A stretch of 64,000 nucleotides of DNA from Streptomyces sp. NBC_00414 (GTDB lineage: Bacteria > Actinomycetota > Actinomycetes > Streptomycetales > Streptomycetaceae): positions 7,502,001 to 7,566,000 of the forward strand of contig NZ_CP107935.1 of NCBI RefSeq assembly GCF_036038375.1, given 5' to 3'. The translations under genes were made by a program, and so were the position numbers. The notes below the pieces were generated by a model. That model searched no databases and was not told the DNA's origin. It saw only the letters and a program-made list of their open reading frames with translations. Positions 16,329 to 25,723 of this stretch are shown in pieces; the stretch's first letter is position 1, and every line of letters begins with the position of its first letter.

Positions 16329-17294
16329 ATGACCTCAGGCACCGGCACCGGCACCGGCATCGGCATCGGCGCGGAGACACGTACAGGCGGCGGCATCTGT
16401 GACGGGCGGGTGGTGGTCGTCACGGGTGCCGGGCGTGGGCTCGGACGGGCCCACGCGCTCGCCTTCGCGGCCGAGGGGGCGCGGGTCGTCGTCAACGACC
16501 TGGGTGTCGGGCTCGACGGTTCGCCCGGCGCCGACAGCCCGGCCCGCCGGGTCGTCGAGGAGATCGCGGCGGCGGGCGGCGAGGCCGTCGCACACGCCGG
16601 GGACATCGCGACGACCGAGGGCGCCGCGTCCCTCGTACGTACGGCGGTGGACACCTTCGGACGGCTCGACACCCTCGTGAACAACGCCGGCTTCCTGCGC
16701 GACCGCATGCTGGTGAACCTCGACGAGGACGACTGGGACGCCGTCGTGCGCGTCCACCTGAAGGGCCACTTCCTGCCGTTGAAGCACGCCGCCGCGCACT
16801 GGCGGGCACAGGCGAAGGCGGGACGCGTACCGCAGGCCCGGGTCGTCAACACCAGTTCCGGAGCCGGTCTTTCGGGGTCCGTCGGGCAGGGCAACTACAG
16901 CGCGGCCAAGGCGGGCATCGTCGGGCTCACCCTGGTGGCCGCCGCCGAGATGGGGCGCTACGGAGTGCAGGTCAACGCCATCGCGCCGGCCGCGCGGACC
17001 CGGATGACAGAGGCGGCCTTCGCCCAGGCCATGGCGGCGCCGGACAGCGGCTTCGACGCGATGGCCCCCGAGAACGTGTCCCCGCTCGTCGTCTGGCTCG
17101 GCTCCGCCGCGAGTGCCGGGGTCACCGGCCGGGTCTTCGAGACCGAGGGCGGCCGGATCACCGTCATGGACGGCTGGCGGCCCGGCCCCGGTGTCGACAA
17201 AGGGGCCCGGTGGACCCCCTCCGAGGCCGGGGACGCGGCACTGGAACTCCTCGCACAGGCACAGCCCCCGCCCGCGGTCCACGGCGCGCGGTAG
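16329..17294 (+). CDS. Short-chain dehydrogenase, Rv3548c-like
   Basis: A 321-residue SDR, longer than the usual 250 because of a C-terminal extension typical of the Rv3548c/hydroxyacyl-CoA-dehydrogenase-like group. Cofactor motif VTGAGRGLGRAHALAFAAEGARVVVNDLGVGLDG, NNAGFLRDRM, catalytic segment VNTSSGAGLSGSVGQGNYSAAKAGI, then ENVSPLVVWLGSAASAGVTGRVFETEGG. The N-terminus has a Gly-Thr/Gly-Ile run encoded by GGCACC-type hexamers (16338-16370). It is co-transcribed with the preceding SDR from operator site 2. The specific substrate is unknown. Confidence 0.88.
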   Translation: MTSGTGTGTGIGIGAETRTGGGICDGRVVVVTGAGRGLGRAHALAFAAEGARVVVNDLGVGLDGSPGADSPARRVVEEIAAAGGEAVAHAGDIATTEGAASLVRTAVDTFGRLDTLVNNAGFLRDRMLVNLDEDDWDAVVRVHLKGHFLPLKHAAAHWRAQAKAGRVPQARVVNTSSGAGLSGSVGQGNYSAAKAGIVGLTLVAAAEMGRYGVQVNAIAPAARTRMTEAAFAQAMAAPDSGFDAMAPENVSPLVVWLGSAASAGVTGRVFETEGGRITVMDGWRPGPGVDKGARWTPSEAGDAALELLAQAQPPPAVHGAR

Positions 17295-17468
17295 TGCGAT
17301 CGGCGTACGGCACCCGGGACCGAGAAGGACAGGGAGGAGTGGGAGGAGCGGGAGGAGCGGAAAGGGCGGGAAGGGCCGCAGGAACGGGAAAGGGCGGTGA
17401 ACGCTGGACCCGGCCCCCTTCGCTCGCGAGGATGCCCAGCAGGGCGGACCGGGCGGAGGTGGGGCTCA

Positions 17469-20336
17469 GTGGAGTTCGTCGGACGATCGGACAGCCTCGC
17501 GCTCCTCGCGGCGGCCCGCGAGCGCGCCCGCGCGGGACAGCCCCAGCGCGTACTCGTGGAGGGCCCCGCGGGCATCGGCAAGACGGCCCTCGTACGCCGC
17601 TTCCTGCGCGACGACAGCCGCGTGCTGCACGGGGCGGGGGAGGAGGCGGAGTCGCAGCTGGCGTTCGGCGTGCTGGAACAGTTGCTGGGGCGGGGCGGCG
17701 GTCGCGACGGTGCGGGCAGCGGCAGCGGCACCGGTCGGTGGCCGGACGCGCACGCCGCCGGAGCGGAACTGCTGGAGGCACTGGACGAGACGCAAGGAGC
17801 GGCGGCTGGGGCGGAGGGGCCCGGCGTCCCGGCCGAACCGCCACCCGCCTCCGCCCGACCGGCGCCCGCCTCCGACGCCCCCGTCGTCGCCCTCGTCCTC
17901 GACGACGCCCAATGGGCCGATCACCCCTCCCTCCAGGCCCTCGCCTTCGCCGTGCGCCGGTTGCGGGCCGACCGGGTGATCGTCCTCGTCGTCGTGCGGG
18001 AGGCGCAGGACACGCGGCTGCCCGACGGACTGCGGAGGCTGTTCACGTCCGACGACACCGTGCGCGTACGCCTCGACGGACTCGGCCCCGCCGAACTGAC
18101 GGAACTCGGCGCCGGGGCGGGCGCGCCGGGACTCACCGCACGAGCCGCCACGCGGCTGCACACGCACACCGGCGGAAACCCCCTGCACGTCAAGGCACTG
18201 CTGGAGCAGGAGGGCGCGGGCCTGTCGGCGGCGCTCGGCGAGCCCGACGTGACGCCGCCCGCGCCCAAGTCGTTCACGGCACTCGTCCTGACCAAGCTCG
18301 CCGCCTGCTCACCGGCCGCCGACGCCCTGGTCTGCGCGGCAGCCGTCCTGGGCGCACACTGCGCGCAGGCCGACGCCTGGGAGGTCGCGGGCGAGGACCT
18401 CCTGGACGAGGAGCGCGACGGCGCCGACCTCCTCACGGCACTCGAAGAGGCCGTCCACGCCGGCCTGTTGACCGAGGCACCCGGCGACCCCGTGGTTCGC
18501 TTCCCGCACCCCCTCGTGCACGCCGCCGTCTACCACCAGCTCGGCCCGTCCCGCCGCGCCGCCCTGCACCTGCGCGCCGCCCGCACCGTCCGCGACGAGG
18601 CGCAGCGGCTGCGGCACCGGGCCCTCGCGGCGACCGGCCCCGACCCGGAACTCGCCGCCGAACTCGCCACGCTGGGCCGCCGCTTCGCCGCCGAAGGAGC
18701 CTGGGCGAACGCCGCGGGCCAACTGGCCGCCGCCGCACGGCTCGGCGCGGACCCGGGACCGTACGAGCAGTACACCCTGGAGTCCGTCGAATGCGCGCTG
18801 CTCGCCGGGGACGTGCCGGACATGGGCGAGGCCGCCCGGCGGATCGCGGGGTTCACGCCCGGCGGCTGGCGCAGCTATCTGCTCGGCCGGCTGAGCCTGT
18901 TCGACGTGGAACGGGCCGAGGCACTCCTGACCGACGCCTGGCACCGCTGCGCCCCCGCGGCGGACCCCGTCTTCGGCGCCCGGATCGCGGGCCAGTTCGC
19001 CGCGCTGCACGGCAGCATGTCGCACGGCGCCGAGATGGCCGAGTGGGCGGACCTCGCACTGCGCCTGGCGCCCGACGACACCGCCACCGACATGATCCGG
19101 GTGCTGCGTCTCAACGGCCTCGCCATGAGCGGCCGGGCCCCGGAGACACTCGCAGGGCTCGGACCGCTGCCCGACCCGGCCCTCGCCGGCCCCGCGCAGC
19201 TGGAGGAACTCCTCGGCCGGGGCACCCTGCGCGAGTGGACCGGCGACCTCACCGGCGCCGTACGGGACCTGACCGGAGTGTTCGGCGCCTGCCACGGGCG
19301 CGCGGCCTCCTTCCGGGTGCTCACCGCGACCGCGCTCGCCTCGGCCGAGTACCGCGCGGGCCGCTGGGACGACGCGATCGTCCACACCGACCTCGCCCTC
19401 TCCCTGGCCGCCGACACCGACCAGCCGCACATCGCCCTGTACTGCCGGATGCTCGCCGCCCAGGTGCACGCGGTGCGCGGCGCGTTCGGCAAGGCACAGG
19501 CGCACGCGCGCGTGGCCCGCGTCTACGCGGGCGGCGGCCATCTGAACCCCAGCCTGTGGGCCGCCCTCGCCGAGGCCCACCTCGCCCGCGCGCAGGGACG
19601 GCCCGAGGACGTCGTCACCGCCCTGGAACCACTGCTCGCGCTCGCCCCGCGCGGCGACCTGGAGGAGCCCGGCACCGTCCCCTGGGCCGATCTGCTGGCC
19701 GAGGCATGGGCAGCCCTGGGCGACGAGAAACGCGCCGCGCAGGCCCTCGCCCCGTACGAGGTCCTCGCCACCCGGCGCGGCCACCACGGAGCGCTGCTCG
19801 CCGCCGCCAGGGCCCGCGGAACCCTGGAGGCGGCGCGCGGCGACACGGTGGCCGCGGAGCGTGCCTTCCGCGCCGGGCTCAAGCACGCCGGGCACGTCGA
19901 GGCGCCCCTCGACCGCGCGCTGCTGCACCTCGCGTACGGCGGTTTCCTGCGCCGCACCGGGCGCCGCACCAAAGCGGGCGAACGGCTGAGCACCGCCCGC
20001 GACCTCCTCGTACGGCTCGACGCGCCGCCCGATCTGGAGCGCTGCGAGCGGGAGTTGGCGGCCTGCGGGCTCGCGTCCGGCGAGCGGCGGCCACGGACCC
20101 GGGGTGCGGCCCTGCTCACCCCGCAGGAACTGGCCGTCGCCCGGCTGGTCGCCGCCGGGCTCACCAACCGGCAGGTGGCGCGGGAACTCGTCATCAGCGT
20201 CAAGACCGTCGAGTACCACCTCGGCCGGATCTTCCCCAAGCTGGGCGTGGACTCCCGCACACGCCTCGCGGCACTCCTGACCGCCGAGGAATCCGGCACC
20301 TGGGCCGGACGAATCCACAGGCCGGGCAGGACCTAG
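17469..20336 (+). CDS. Large ATP-binding LuxR-family (LAL) regulator
   Basis: About 955 residues. An AAA-type ATPase lies at the N-terminus with Walker A GPAGIGKTALVRRF (~32-45) and Walker B VALVLDDAQWADH (~140). A long helical TPR-like middle follows, and the C-terminus has a LuxR/FixJ helix-turn-helix (LTPQELAVARLVAAGLTNRQVARELVISVKTVEYHLGRIFPKLG). LAL proteins are activators, often pathway-specific. I chose GTG 17469 because GGAGG sits 9 bp upstream; GTG 17397 is an alternative. It starts 175 bp after the steroid-type cluster on the same strand and may regulate it or the next gene, but no target is evident. The gap before it is purine-rich. Confidence 0.92.
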   Translation: MEFVGRSDSLALLAAARERARAGQPQRVLVEGPAGIGKTALVRRFLRDDSRVLHGAGEEAESQLAFGVLEQLLGRGGGRDGAGSGSGTGRWPDAHAAGAELLEALDETQGAAAGAEGPGVPAEPPPASARPAPASDAPVVALVLDDAQWADHPSLQALAFAVRRLRADRVIVLVVVREAQDTRLPDGLRRLFTSDDTVRVRLDGLGPAELTELGAGAGAPGLTARAATRLHTHTGGNPLHVKALLEQEGAGLSAALGEPDVTPPAPKSFTALVLTKLAACSPAADALVCAAAVLGAHCAQADAWEVAGEDLLDEERDGADLLTALEEAVHAGLLTEAPGDPVVRFPHPLVHAAVYHQLGPSRRAALHLRAARTVRDEAQRLRHRALAATGPDPELAAELATLGRRFAAEGAWANAAGQLAAAARLGADPGPYEQYTLESVECALLAGDVPDMGEAARRIAGFTPGGWRSYLLGRLSLFDVERAEALLTDAWHRCAPAADPVFGARIAGQFAALHGSMSHGAEMAEWADLALRLAPDDTATDMIRVLRLNGLAMSGRAPETLAGLGPLPDPALAGPAQLEELLGRGTLREWTGDLTGAVRDLTGVFGACHGRAASFRVLTATALASAEYRAGRWDDAIVHTDLALSLAADTDQPHIALYCRMLAAQVHAVRGAFGKAQAHARVARVYAGGGHLNPSLWAALAEAHLARAQGRPEDVVTALEPLLALAPRGDLEEPGTVPWADLLAEAWAALGDEKRAAQALAPYEVLATRRGHHGALLAAARARGTLEAARGDTVAAERAFRAGLKHAGHVEAPLDRALLHLAYGGFLRRTGRRTKAGERLSTARDLLVRLDAPPDLERCERELAACGLASGERRPRTRGAALLTPQELAVARLVAAGLTNRQVARELVISVKTVEYHLGRIFPKLGVDSRTRLAALLTAEESGTWAGRIHRPGRT

Positions 20337-20399
20337 GGATTCCCCCGGGGCGCACCCCGGGGCGCCCGCGCCCCCTTGTCCGTAGCGTCGGTCGCACCT

Positions 20400-20453
20400 T
20401 CACGGAACCAGCGGGAACGCGAAGCCGGCGGTATCACGGAACCAGCGGGAACG
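20400..20453. repeat. 20-bp direct repeat in a promoter region
   Basis: TCACGGAACCAGCGGGAACG occurs at 20400-20419 and again, exactly, at 20434-20453. The copies are 34 bp apart start to start, just before the frameshifted gene at 20500 and just after the LAL regulator. Two in-phase copies could be a regulator site, for example for the LAL protein (inference). Confidence 0.9.
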
Positions 20454-20499
20454 TGGTGACAGCCGTGGGGGAGCGGTAGGCGACGGGGGACGGACAGCA

Positions 20500-21539
20500 A
20501 TGCCGGAGAACACTCATCGCGTGGTCACCGACGTTCCGCACGCCAGGGTGCGGGCCGTCGCCGAACGCGTCGTACGGGAGCTGGTGCTCGCGGCCGACAA
20601 AGTGGCCGCCCATCACGGGGAACCCGCCAAGTACCCGCTGCCCGGGCCGCCGCCGAGCACCTGCTCGCGCGGCGCTTCGACACCCTCACCGACGACAGGA
20701 GGAAGAAGGCGGCGACCGCGGTCCTCGCCGACCTGCGGACCGGCCCCGTACGCAGCAGGCGGCTCGGCGACCTCGCCCGTGTCGACCTGCGCTCACCCGC
20801 CTCGGTGGACACCCAGGTCAAACGTCTGGGCTTTCCCGAACGGCTGAGGTTCCCGGCCGGCGAGCTGCGCAGGCCCCCGGCTTCCCTCCTCCCCGAGGAG
20901 TCGGCCCCGCAGCGCCCGACGGCCGTACCGACCGCCCTGCACCGGCTGGAACTGCGTATTCGCCGGGTGAAGTGCCTGGACCAGACCTTCGAGTGGGGTT
21001 CCGACGAGATCCACCTCGCCGGGACCGGCGTGGACGAGAGCGGCGACTGCCCGCAGACCGGCCCGTTCAAGGTGCGGCGCTTCGAGGACGGCGACGTCAA
21101 GGAGTACGACCCGCCCCGGCGCTTCCACTGGTTCGGCCTCGACGAGGGCGCCGGGTGTCCCAAGTCGTACTTCGTCACGCTGGTGCTCGCCGAGGCGGAC
21201 GGGGGCGGCCTCGCGGAGTACGTCGACACCCTGCTCGAACTCGTCAGGAAGAAGGTCACCGCGCATCTCGCGGCGGCCGTCGGCGGCGGGACAGGCCCCT
21301 CGGGCGGGCCCGCCGGGATTCTCATCGGGATGGCCGTCGGAACGGCGGTGGGCCGGCTCTTCGACGAGCTCAAGGGCCTGTACGGGGACGAGGTGTTCAA
21401 GCCCGTCACCGTCTGCGCGGTCGTCCCGGCGCTCACCGGCCGCTGGGCGGGGCGCCCGGTCACGGCGCCCGCGGTCGCCGACTTCCGGGGGCACGGCGGG
21501 CACTACCAGCTGACGTACGACTGGCGCATGTACGACTGA
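20500..21539 (+). pseudogene. Hypothetical protein broken by a -1 frameshift
   Basis: Two frames join into one protein of about 346 residues. The first frame, from ATG 20500, reads sensibly (MPENTHRVVTDVPHARVRAVAERVVRE...AKYPLP). From about 20646 the coding frame is one base lower (AAAEHLLARRFDTLTDDRRKKAATAVLADLRTGP...) and runs to the stop at 21539. One missing G in the GGG at 20644-20646 would explain it: a fourth G restores the reading PLPGAAAEHLL. The C-terminal part has an acidic/aromatic domain and a Gly-rich hydrophobic stretch (GPAGILIGMAVGTAVGRLFDEL). I do not recognise the family. It could be a pseudogene, a sequencing error or a slippage site. Confidence 0.72.
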
Positions 21540-21666
21540 CGGGCAGACCGTGCGTGCGCACCGGCCTCGGGGGATGCGGGGGAGGCAGGCCGGAAGGCCG
21601 CCGTCCGTCTTCGGGACAGACGGACGGCGGCCTTCCCTGTCGCACCACGATCCCTGTCGCACCACG

Positions 21667-21698
21667 ATTCCCCGCGCCCACCCAGGGGCGCGGGGAAT
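21667..21698. terminator. Hairpin of the dispersed element between convergent genes
   Basis: ATTCCCCGCGCCC (21667-21679) and its exact reverse complement (21686-21698) flank a 6-base loop. It lies between the frameshifted gene and the convergent metallopeptidase-like gene and could end both transcripts. There is no U-tract, as is common in Streptomyces. Confidence 0.6.
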
Positions 21699-21798
21699 TG
21701 CTCGACCGGCCACGAAGCACCCGCACCCACCCACGGCCCCCGGCCAAGGCTCCCAGCCAAGGCCCCCGGTCACGGCAACGGCCACGCCCACGCCGGTG

Positions 21799-22701
21799 CT
21801 ACGTGTCGCACTCCAGCACAGTGCGGCAAAGCCCGCACCGCGCCCGTACCCGCCCCCTGACAGGCACCCGGATCCGCTGATGACAGGTCGGACAGGGGAA
21901 CGAGACCCGCAGCGGACCGCTCCCGTCCGGCGTGAAGGCGTACGACGCGCCCGCGTCCGCCGGCACGGCCGCCACGACGCGGTCCTGGGCGTGGCGCCGG
22001 TCCTTCGCATAGCGGCGCCGTCCCGCCCACCCCGCCGCGGTCAGCGGCGGCTGCCGCTCGTCCTGCCGGGCCCGCTCCATGCCCTTCGTGTACGCCGTGT
22101 ACGCCTGCGGACTGGTGAACCAGACGGCCGGATCCTCACCGAAGACCAGGGAACGCTTGGCGAGCACGTATCCGAACTCCTCCGGCGTCAGATAGCCGAG
22201 CTTCTGCGAGGACGACGCGTCCTCCCGGTACGCGTCCAGCAGCAGCCAGCCCGCGCCGAGGTACGTCGTCGCCGTGTCCGTGAGGATCTCGTTGTCGCGG
22301 GTGCCGGGGAAGGCCAGGTCGAGGCGGTGCAGGTAGACGTGCATCACCTCGTGGGCCAGCGCGGCGCCGATGTCCCGCCGATGGGTTCGGAAGCGGTCGT
22401 TCAGCTCGATGAAGTACTCCGGACCCGCTGCCAGCTCGACACTCGCCGCGTGCTCCATCTCGCGGAAGCTCACGATCATGCGCGCGTCCGGCAGCCGGAA
22501 GTGGCGCACCAGCTCGCGAGCCACCCGCTGCGCGCCCAGATACAGGTCGTCGGTGTCGCAGAACGCCACGTCGGCGGGGACCACGCTGGTGGCGAACGTG
22601 TGGATGGTGTCGTACGAGAGCCGCTTGTACAGCGCGGTGACCGCCGCGCGCACCGTCTCCAGGTGCGGGTAGCCGTGCTTGACCGGACCGCCGTTCGCCA
22701 C
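21799..22701 (-). CDS. Zinc-metallopeptidase-like protein with C-terminal zinc ribbon
   Basis: About 300 residues. A HExxH motif (ALAHEVMHVYLHRLDL) is followed by acidic candidate ligands (DNEILTDTATTYLGAGWL), the arrangement of zinc peptidases. The C-terminus is a four-cysteine zinc ribbon (CPTCHQRIRVPVRGRVRARCGLC). There is no signal peptide, so it probably acts inside the cell. I set the start at GTG 22701 (GGGGG upstream); GTG 22674 and an open frame reaching 22812 are alternatives. The family is unnamed to me. It is divergent from the trypsin gene, with a shared promoter gap of about 180 bp. Confidence 0.75.
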   Translation of the reverse strand: MANGGPVKHGYPHLETVRAAVTALYKRLSYDTIHTFATSVVPADVAFCDTDDLYLGAQRVARELVRHFRLPDARMIVSFREMEHAASVELAAGPEYFIELNDRFRTHRRDIGAALAHEVMHVYLHRLDLAFPGTRDNEILTDTATTYLGAGWLLLDAYREDASSSQKLGYLTPEEFGYVLAKRSLVFGEDPAVWFTSPQAYTAYTKGMERARQDERQPPLTAAGWAGRRRYAKDRRHAQDRVVAAVPADAGASYAFTPDGSGPLRVSFPCPTCHQRIRVPVRGRVRARCGLCRTVLECDT

Positions 22702-22877
22702 GCCCGTACCCCCAAAGAGGCCCCGAACCTCATTCCACTCTAAGGGGACGCGAGCGGATTCTCGCGGGTTGGGTTGCTCGACGTGTACGTGACATCCACC
22801 CTTGCCTCCCATGCCGCATGATCTTCATACTTCTGTGCACTCTTCTGTGCGCTCAATTCCTCATGAAAGGGAACAAG

Positions 22878-23672
22878 TTGACCAATAGCATGCTCGGTCT
22901 CCTCCGGAGATCCGCCTTCCGGCGGGCCGCGGCCGTCGGTGCCGTCGCCCTCGCGACCGCCAGCCTCCAGCCCGTGGCGGCGCACGCCGCGCCCGCCCCG
23001 ATAGTCGGCGGCGTGCCCGCGGGGCAGGGCGAGTTCCCGTTCATGGTCAGCCTGTCCATGGGCTGCGGGGGTTCGCTCTACAAGAAGGACGTCGTCCTGA
23101 CCGCCGCGCACTGCGTGGACGGCTCCGGGAACACGACGCGCATCACCGCGACGGCCGGGATCGCCGATCTCGGCGCCGCCGGTGGGACCAAGGTCAAGTC
23201 CACCAAGGTCGTCCAGGCGCCGGGCTACGACGGCAACGGCAAGGACTGGGCGCTCATCAAGCTCGCCCGGCCCATCGACCTGCCCACGCTGAAGATCGCG
23301 ACGACCACCCGCTACAACAGGGGGACGTTCACGATCGCCGGATGGGGCGACCCCGCGGAGAACGCGAACACCGGCTCGACGAAGCTGCTCAAGGCCAAGG
23401 TGCCGTTCGTGGCCGACCGGCAGTGCAAGCGGCATTACGGGGGGCGGCTGATCGCCGGGCAGGAGATCTGCGCGGGGGTTCCTCGCGGTGGGGTCGACAC
23501 CTGTCAGGGGGACTCCGGGGGGCCGATGTTCCGCAAGGACGACAGCGACAAGTGGATCCAGGTCGGGATCGTCAGCTGGGGTGACGGGTGTGCGCGGCCG
23601 ATGGTGCCCGGTGTGTACACCGAGGTGTCCACGTTCGCCTCGGCGATAGCTCGGGCGGCTTCTTCGCTGTAG
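22878..23672 (+). CDS. Secreted trypsin-like serine protease
   Basis: A 264-residue S1 peptidase. A signal peptide (about 1-38, ending AAHA|APAP) and a short pro-segment precede the mature IVGGVPAGQ. The triad is His78 (TAAHC), Asp123 (KDWALIKL) and Ser213 (GDSGGP). Asp207, six residues before the serine, predicts cleavage after Arg/Lys, so it is a true trypsin. I chose TTG 22878 because AAAGGGA lies at ideal spacing; ATG 22863 and ATG 22818 lack a ribosome site. Six cysteines fit three disulfides. It would act outside the cell on proteins. Confidence 0.93.
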   Translation: MTNSMLGLLRRSAFRRAAAVGAVALATASLQPVAAHAAPAPIVGGVPAGQGEFPFMVSLSMGCGGSLYKKDVVLTAAHCVDGSGNTTRITATAGIADLGAAGGTKVKSTKVVQAPGYDGNGKDWALIKLARPIDLPTLKIATTTRYNRGTFTIAGWGDPAENANTGSTKLLKAKVPFVADRQCKRHYGGRLIAGQEICAGVPRGGVDTCQGDSGGPMFRKDDSDKWIQVGIVSWGDGCARPMVPGVYTEVSTFASAIARAASSL

Positions 23673-23751
23673 TGGTTCTGGGGGTGGGCGTTCTCGGTGG
23701 TTGTGCCGGGGGCGTCCGTTCTTTTTGGCCGCGAGCGCGTTGTGGCTGGGC

Positions 23752-23845
23752 GCGCGGTTCCCCGCGCCCCTTCAGGGCGGGGTCTGTCCGTGCGTTTTCC
23801 CCGCGCCCCTTCAGGGCGAGCGACTGCGCCGTTCCCCGCGCCCCT
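23752..23845. repeat. Three copies of the GTTCCCCGCGCCCCT element
   Basis: Copies at 23752-23772, ~23793-23811 and 23826-23845, all in the same orientation and separated by short CAGGGCG-type links, fill the gap between the trypsin gene and the convergent beta-galactosidase gene. They may serve as a bidirectional end. Confidence 0.85.
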
Positions 23846-23868
23846 GGGAGAAGGCAGCCGACAGGCTG

Positions 23869-25653
23869 TTAGTTCGTGGGGGTCAGGGTTGGTGGGGGTG
23901 CGGCGGTTTCCAGTTCCAGTAGCCATATCTCGTTGGTGCCCTTCCGCAGGGCCGGGCCCGGGACGTACAGGGACGACTGGGGGCCCGTGGACCAGTAGCG
24001 GCCCAGGTTGAAGCCGTTCAGCCAGGCGAATCCGCGGGTCCAGCCGGGGAGTTCGAGGCGGGCGTCGCCGGGGGCGGACACCGTGACCGTGCCGCGGTAG
24101 AGACCGGGGGCGGACGGCGCGGGCGGTGTCCCGAACGGCACCGACTCGAACGGCACCGACTCGAACGGCACCGACTCCACCCCCGCGTCGAACGCGTCCA
24201 GACGCAGCGCCCGCGCCCGCACCCCGTGCAGAAACTGCCGCTCGTGCAGCACACCCCCTGTGACGCCCTTCGACTCCCCGGTCCGCGGCCCGTAGTTGAC
24301 GCGCCCCAGGGACTCCACCCACAGCTCCACGCGCGCGGGTCCTGCGACCGGCTCCTTGAGCTCCGGCTCCTGCTCGGTGACCACTCCGGCCCGTACCCCG
24401 TCGACGTACACGACCGCCAGATCGCGCAGCCCGCGCACGGTCAGCGGATACGGGCGGCGCGGCCCCGGCACGTCGACGGTGTAGCGCACGAGCCCCCGGT
24501 CGACGTCCAGTTCCTCGAACGTGAGCGGTACGGGGCTCTCCGTCTCCGGTCCGCCGAGCGCGTCCAGCACCGCGGACAGGGGCGCCCAGCCCGTCAGGTC
24601 CACGACGGCGGGGGAGCCCAACGAAGGGCATGCGGGAGGCAGTTCGGGCAGCGGGCCGTCCGCGTGGGCGGCCAGGAGCGAGCGGAAATGCCAGAACTTC
24701 TCCGTGGGGCGGCCGACTTCATCGATCGGCGCGTCGTAGTCGTACGACGTCACGTCAGGCTCCAGAACCCCGTCGTGCAGCGTGCCGCCCCGGTTGGCGC
24801 CAGCCCACCCGGCGAAACTCGTACCGCCGTGCGCCATGTACAGGTTCACCGAGGCCCCGCACTCCAGGATCTCCCGCAGCGCGTCCGCCGCGTCCGCCGG
24901 ATCGCGTACGGCATGCGCGCCGCCCCAGTGGTCGAACCAGCCGCACCAGAACTCCATGCACATCAGCGGCCCCGAGGGCTGACGGCGGCGCAACGTCTCG
25001 AAGGCCCGGCGTGCCTGCGAACCGAAGTTCACCGTCGCCAGCACGCCCTCGCCGTCCAGGGAGCCGCCCGTGAGCATGTGGTCCTCGGGGCCGTCCGACG
25101 TGAACAGCGGCACGCGCACGCCCTCCGCGCGCAGCACCTCGGCGAGACGGCGAAGATACACCCGGTCCGAGCCGTAGCTGCCGTACTCGTTCTCCACCTG
25201 CACCATGACCACCGGGCCCCCGCGGTCGAACTGCCGGTTCACGACCTGCGGCAACAGCCGGGAGAACCACCGCTCCACCGGTCCAAGGAACCCCTCGTCC
25301 CGGGTGCGTATCCGCACGCCCGGCGCACCCGTCAGCCAGTGCGGCAGCCCGCCGTTCTCCCACTCGGCGCAGATGTACGGGCCCGGCCGCACGATCGCCC
25401 ACAGCCCGGCCGCACGCGCCGCGTCCAGGAACCTGCCCAGGGCATCCGCGTCCCGGAACTCCCCGGGACGCGGCTCGTGCAGATTCCACGGGACGTACGT
25501 CTCCACACAGTTGAGGCCCATCGCCCGCAGCATCGCCAGCCGGTGCCCCCACCGCCCCTCGTGCACCCGGAAGTAGTGCAGCGCCCCCGACAGCAGCCGC
25601 ACCGGCCGCCCGTCCACCAGGAAATCGGTGTCCCCCACCGCGAACTCGCTCAT
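23869..25653 (-). CDS. GH35 beta-galactosidase
   Basis: A 594-residue glycoside hydrolase with no signal peptide. The catalytic barrel starts LSGALHYFRVHEGRWGHRLAMLRAMGLNCVETYVPWNLHEP. The acid/base is Glu156 (VENEYGSYG) and the nucleophile is Glu234 (MCMEFWCGWFDHWG). Beta-sandwich domains follow, ending in FAWLNGFNLGRYWSTGPQSSLYVPGPALRKG. ATG 25653 (MSEFAVGD) was chosen over the upstream ATG in the ORF. A 15-bp unit repeated three times (24132-24176) adds ESVPFESVPFESVPF to a linker. The AraC-type gene runs divergently and probably controls it. Confidence 0.95.
   Translation of the reverse strand: MSEFAVGDTDFLVDGRPVRLLSGALHYFRVHEGRWGHRLAMLRAMGLNCVETYVPWNLHEPRPGEFRDADALGRFLDAARAAGLWAIVRPGPYICAEWENGGLPHWLTGAPGVRIRTRDEGFLGPVERWFSRLLPQVVNRQFDRGGPVVMVQVENEYGSYGSDRVYLRRLAEVLRAEGVRVPLFTSDGPEDHMLTGGSLDGEGVLATVNFGSQARRAFETLRRRQPSGPLMCMEFWCGWFDHWGGAHAVRDPADAADALREILECGASVNLYMAHGGTSFAGWAGANRGGTLHDGVLEPDVTSYDYDAPIDEVGRPTEKFWHFRSLLAAHADGPLPELPPACPSLGSPAVVDLTGWAPLSAVLDALGGPETESPVPLTFEELDVDRGLVRYTVDVPGPRRPYPLTVRGLRDLAVVYVDGVRAGVVTEQEPELKEPVAGPARVELWVESLGRVNYGPRTGESKGVTGGVLHERQFLHGVRARALRLDAFDAGVESVPFESVPFESVPFGTPPAPSAPGLYRGTVTVSAPGDARLELPGWTRGFAWLNGFNLGRYWSTGPQSSLYVPGPALRKGTNEIWLLELETAAPPPTLTPTN
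24132..24176. repeat. Three exact 15-bp tandem units within the GH35 gene
   Basis: CGAACGGCACCGACT occurs three times in a row, giving the in-frame pentapeptide repeat ESVPF in a linker between beta-sandwich domains of the beta-galactosidase. Confidence 0.9.
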
Positions 25654-25723
25654 GCCCACCACCCTCACCCCTGGCGGCGACCCGGTCCATGGACAAAGAT
25701 CGGCATCGATTGGACGCAGCTGA

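Noticed and set aside
17210..20479. 1089-codon plus-strand frame over the LAL gene
   Set aside because: Arg/Pro-rich shadow frame; the LAL frame has ATPase and HTH motifs.
22818..22877. Start of the trypsin gene at ATG 22818 or ATG 22863
   Set aside because: Neither has a ribosome site; TTG 22878 has AAAGGGA at ideal spacing and leaves a normal signal peptide.
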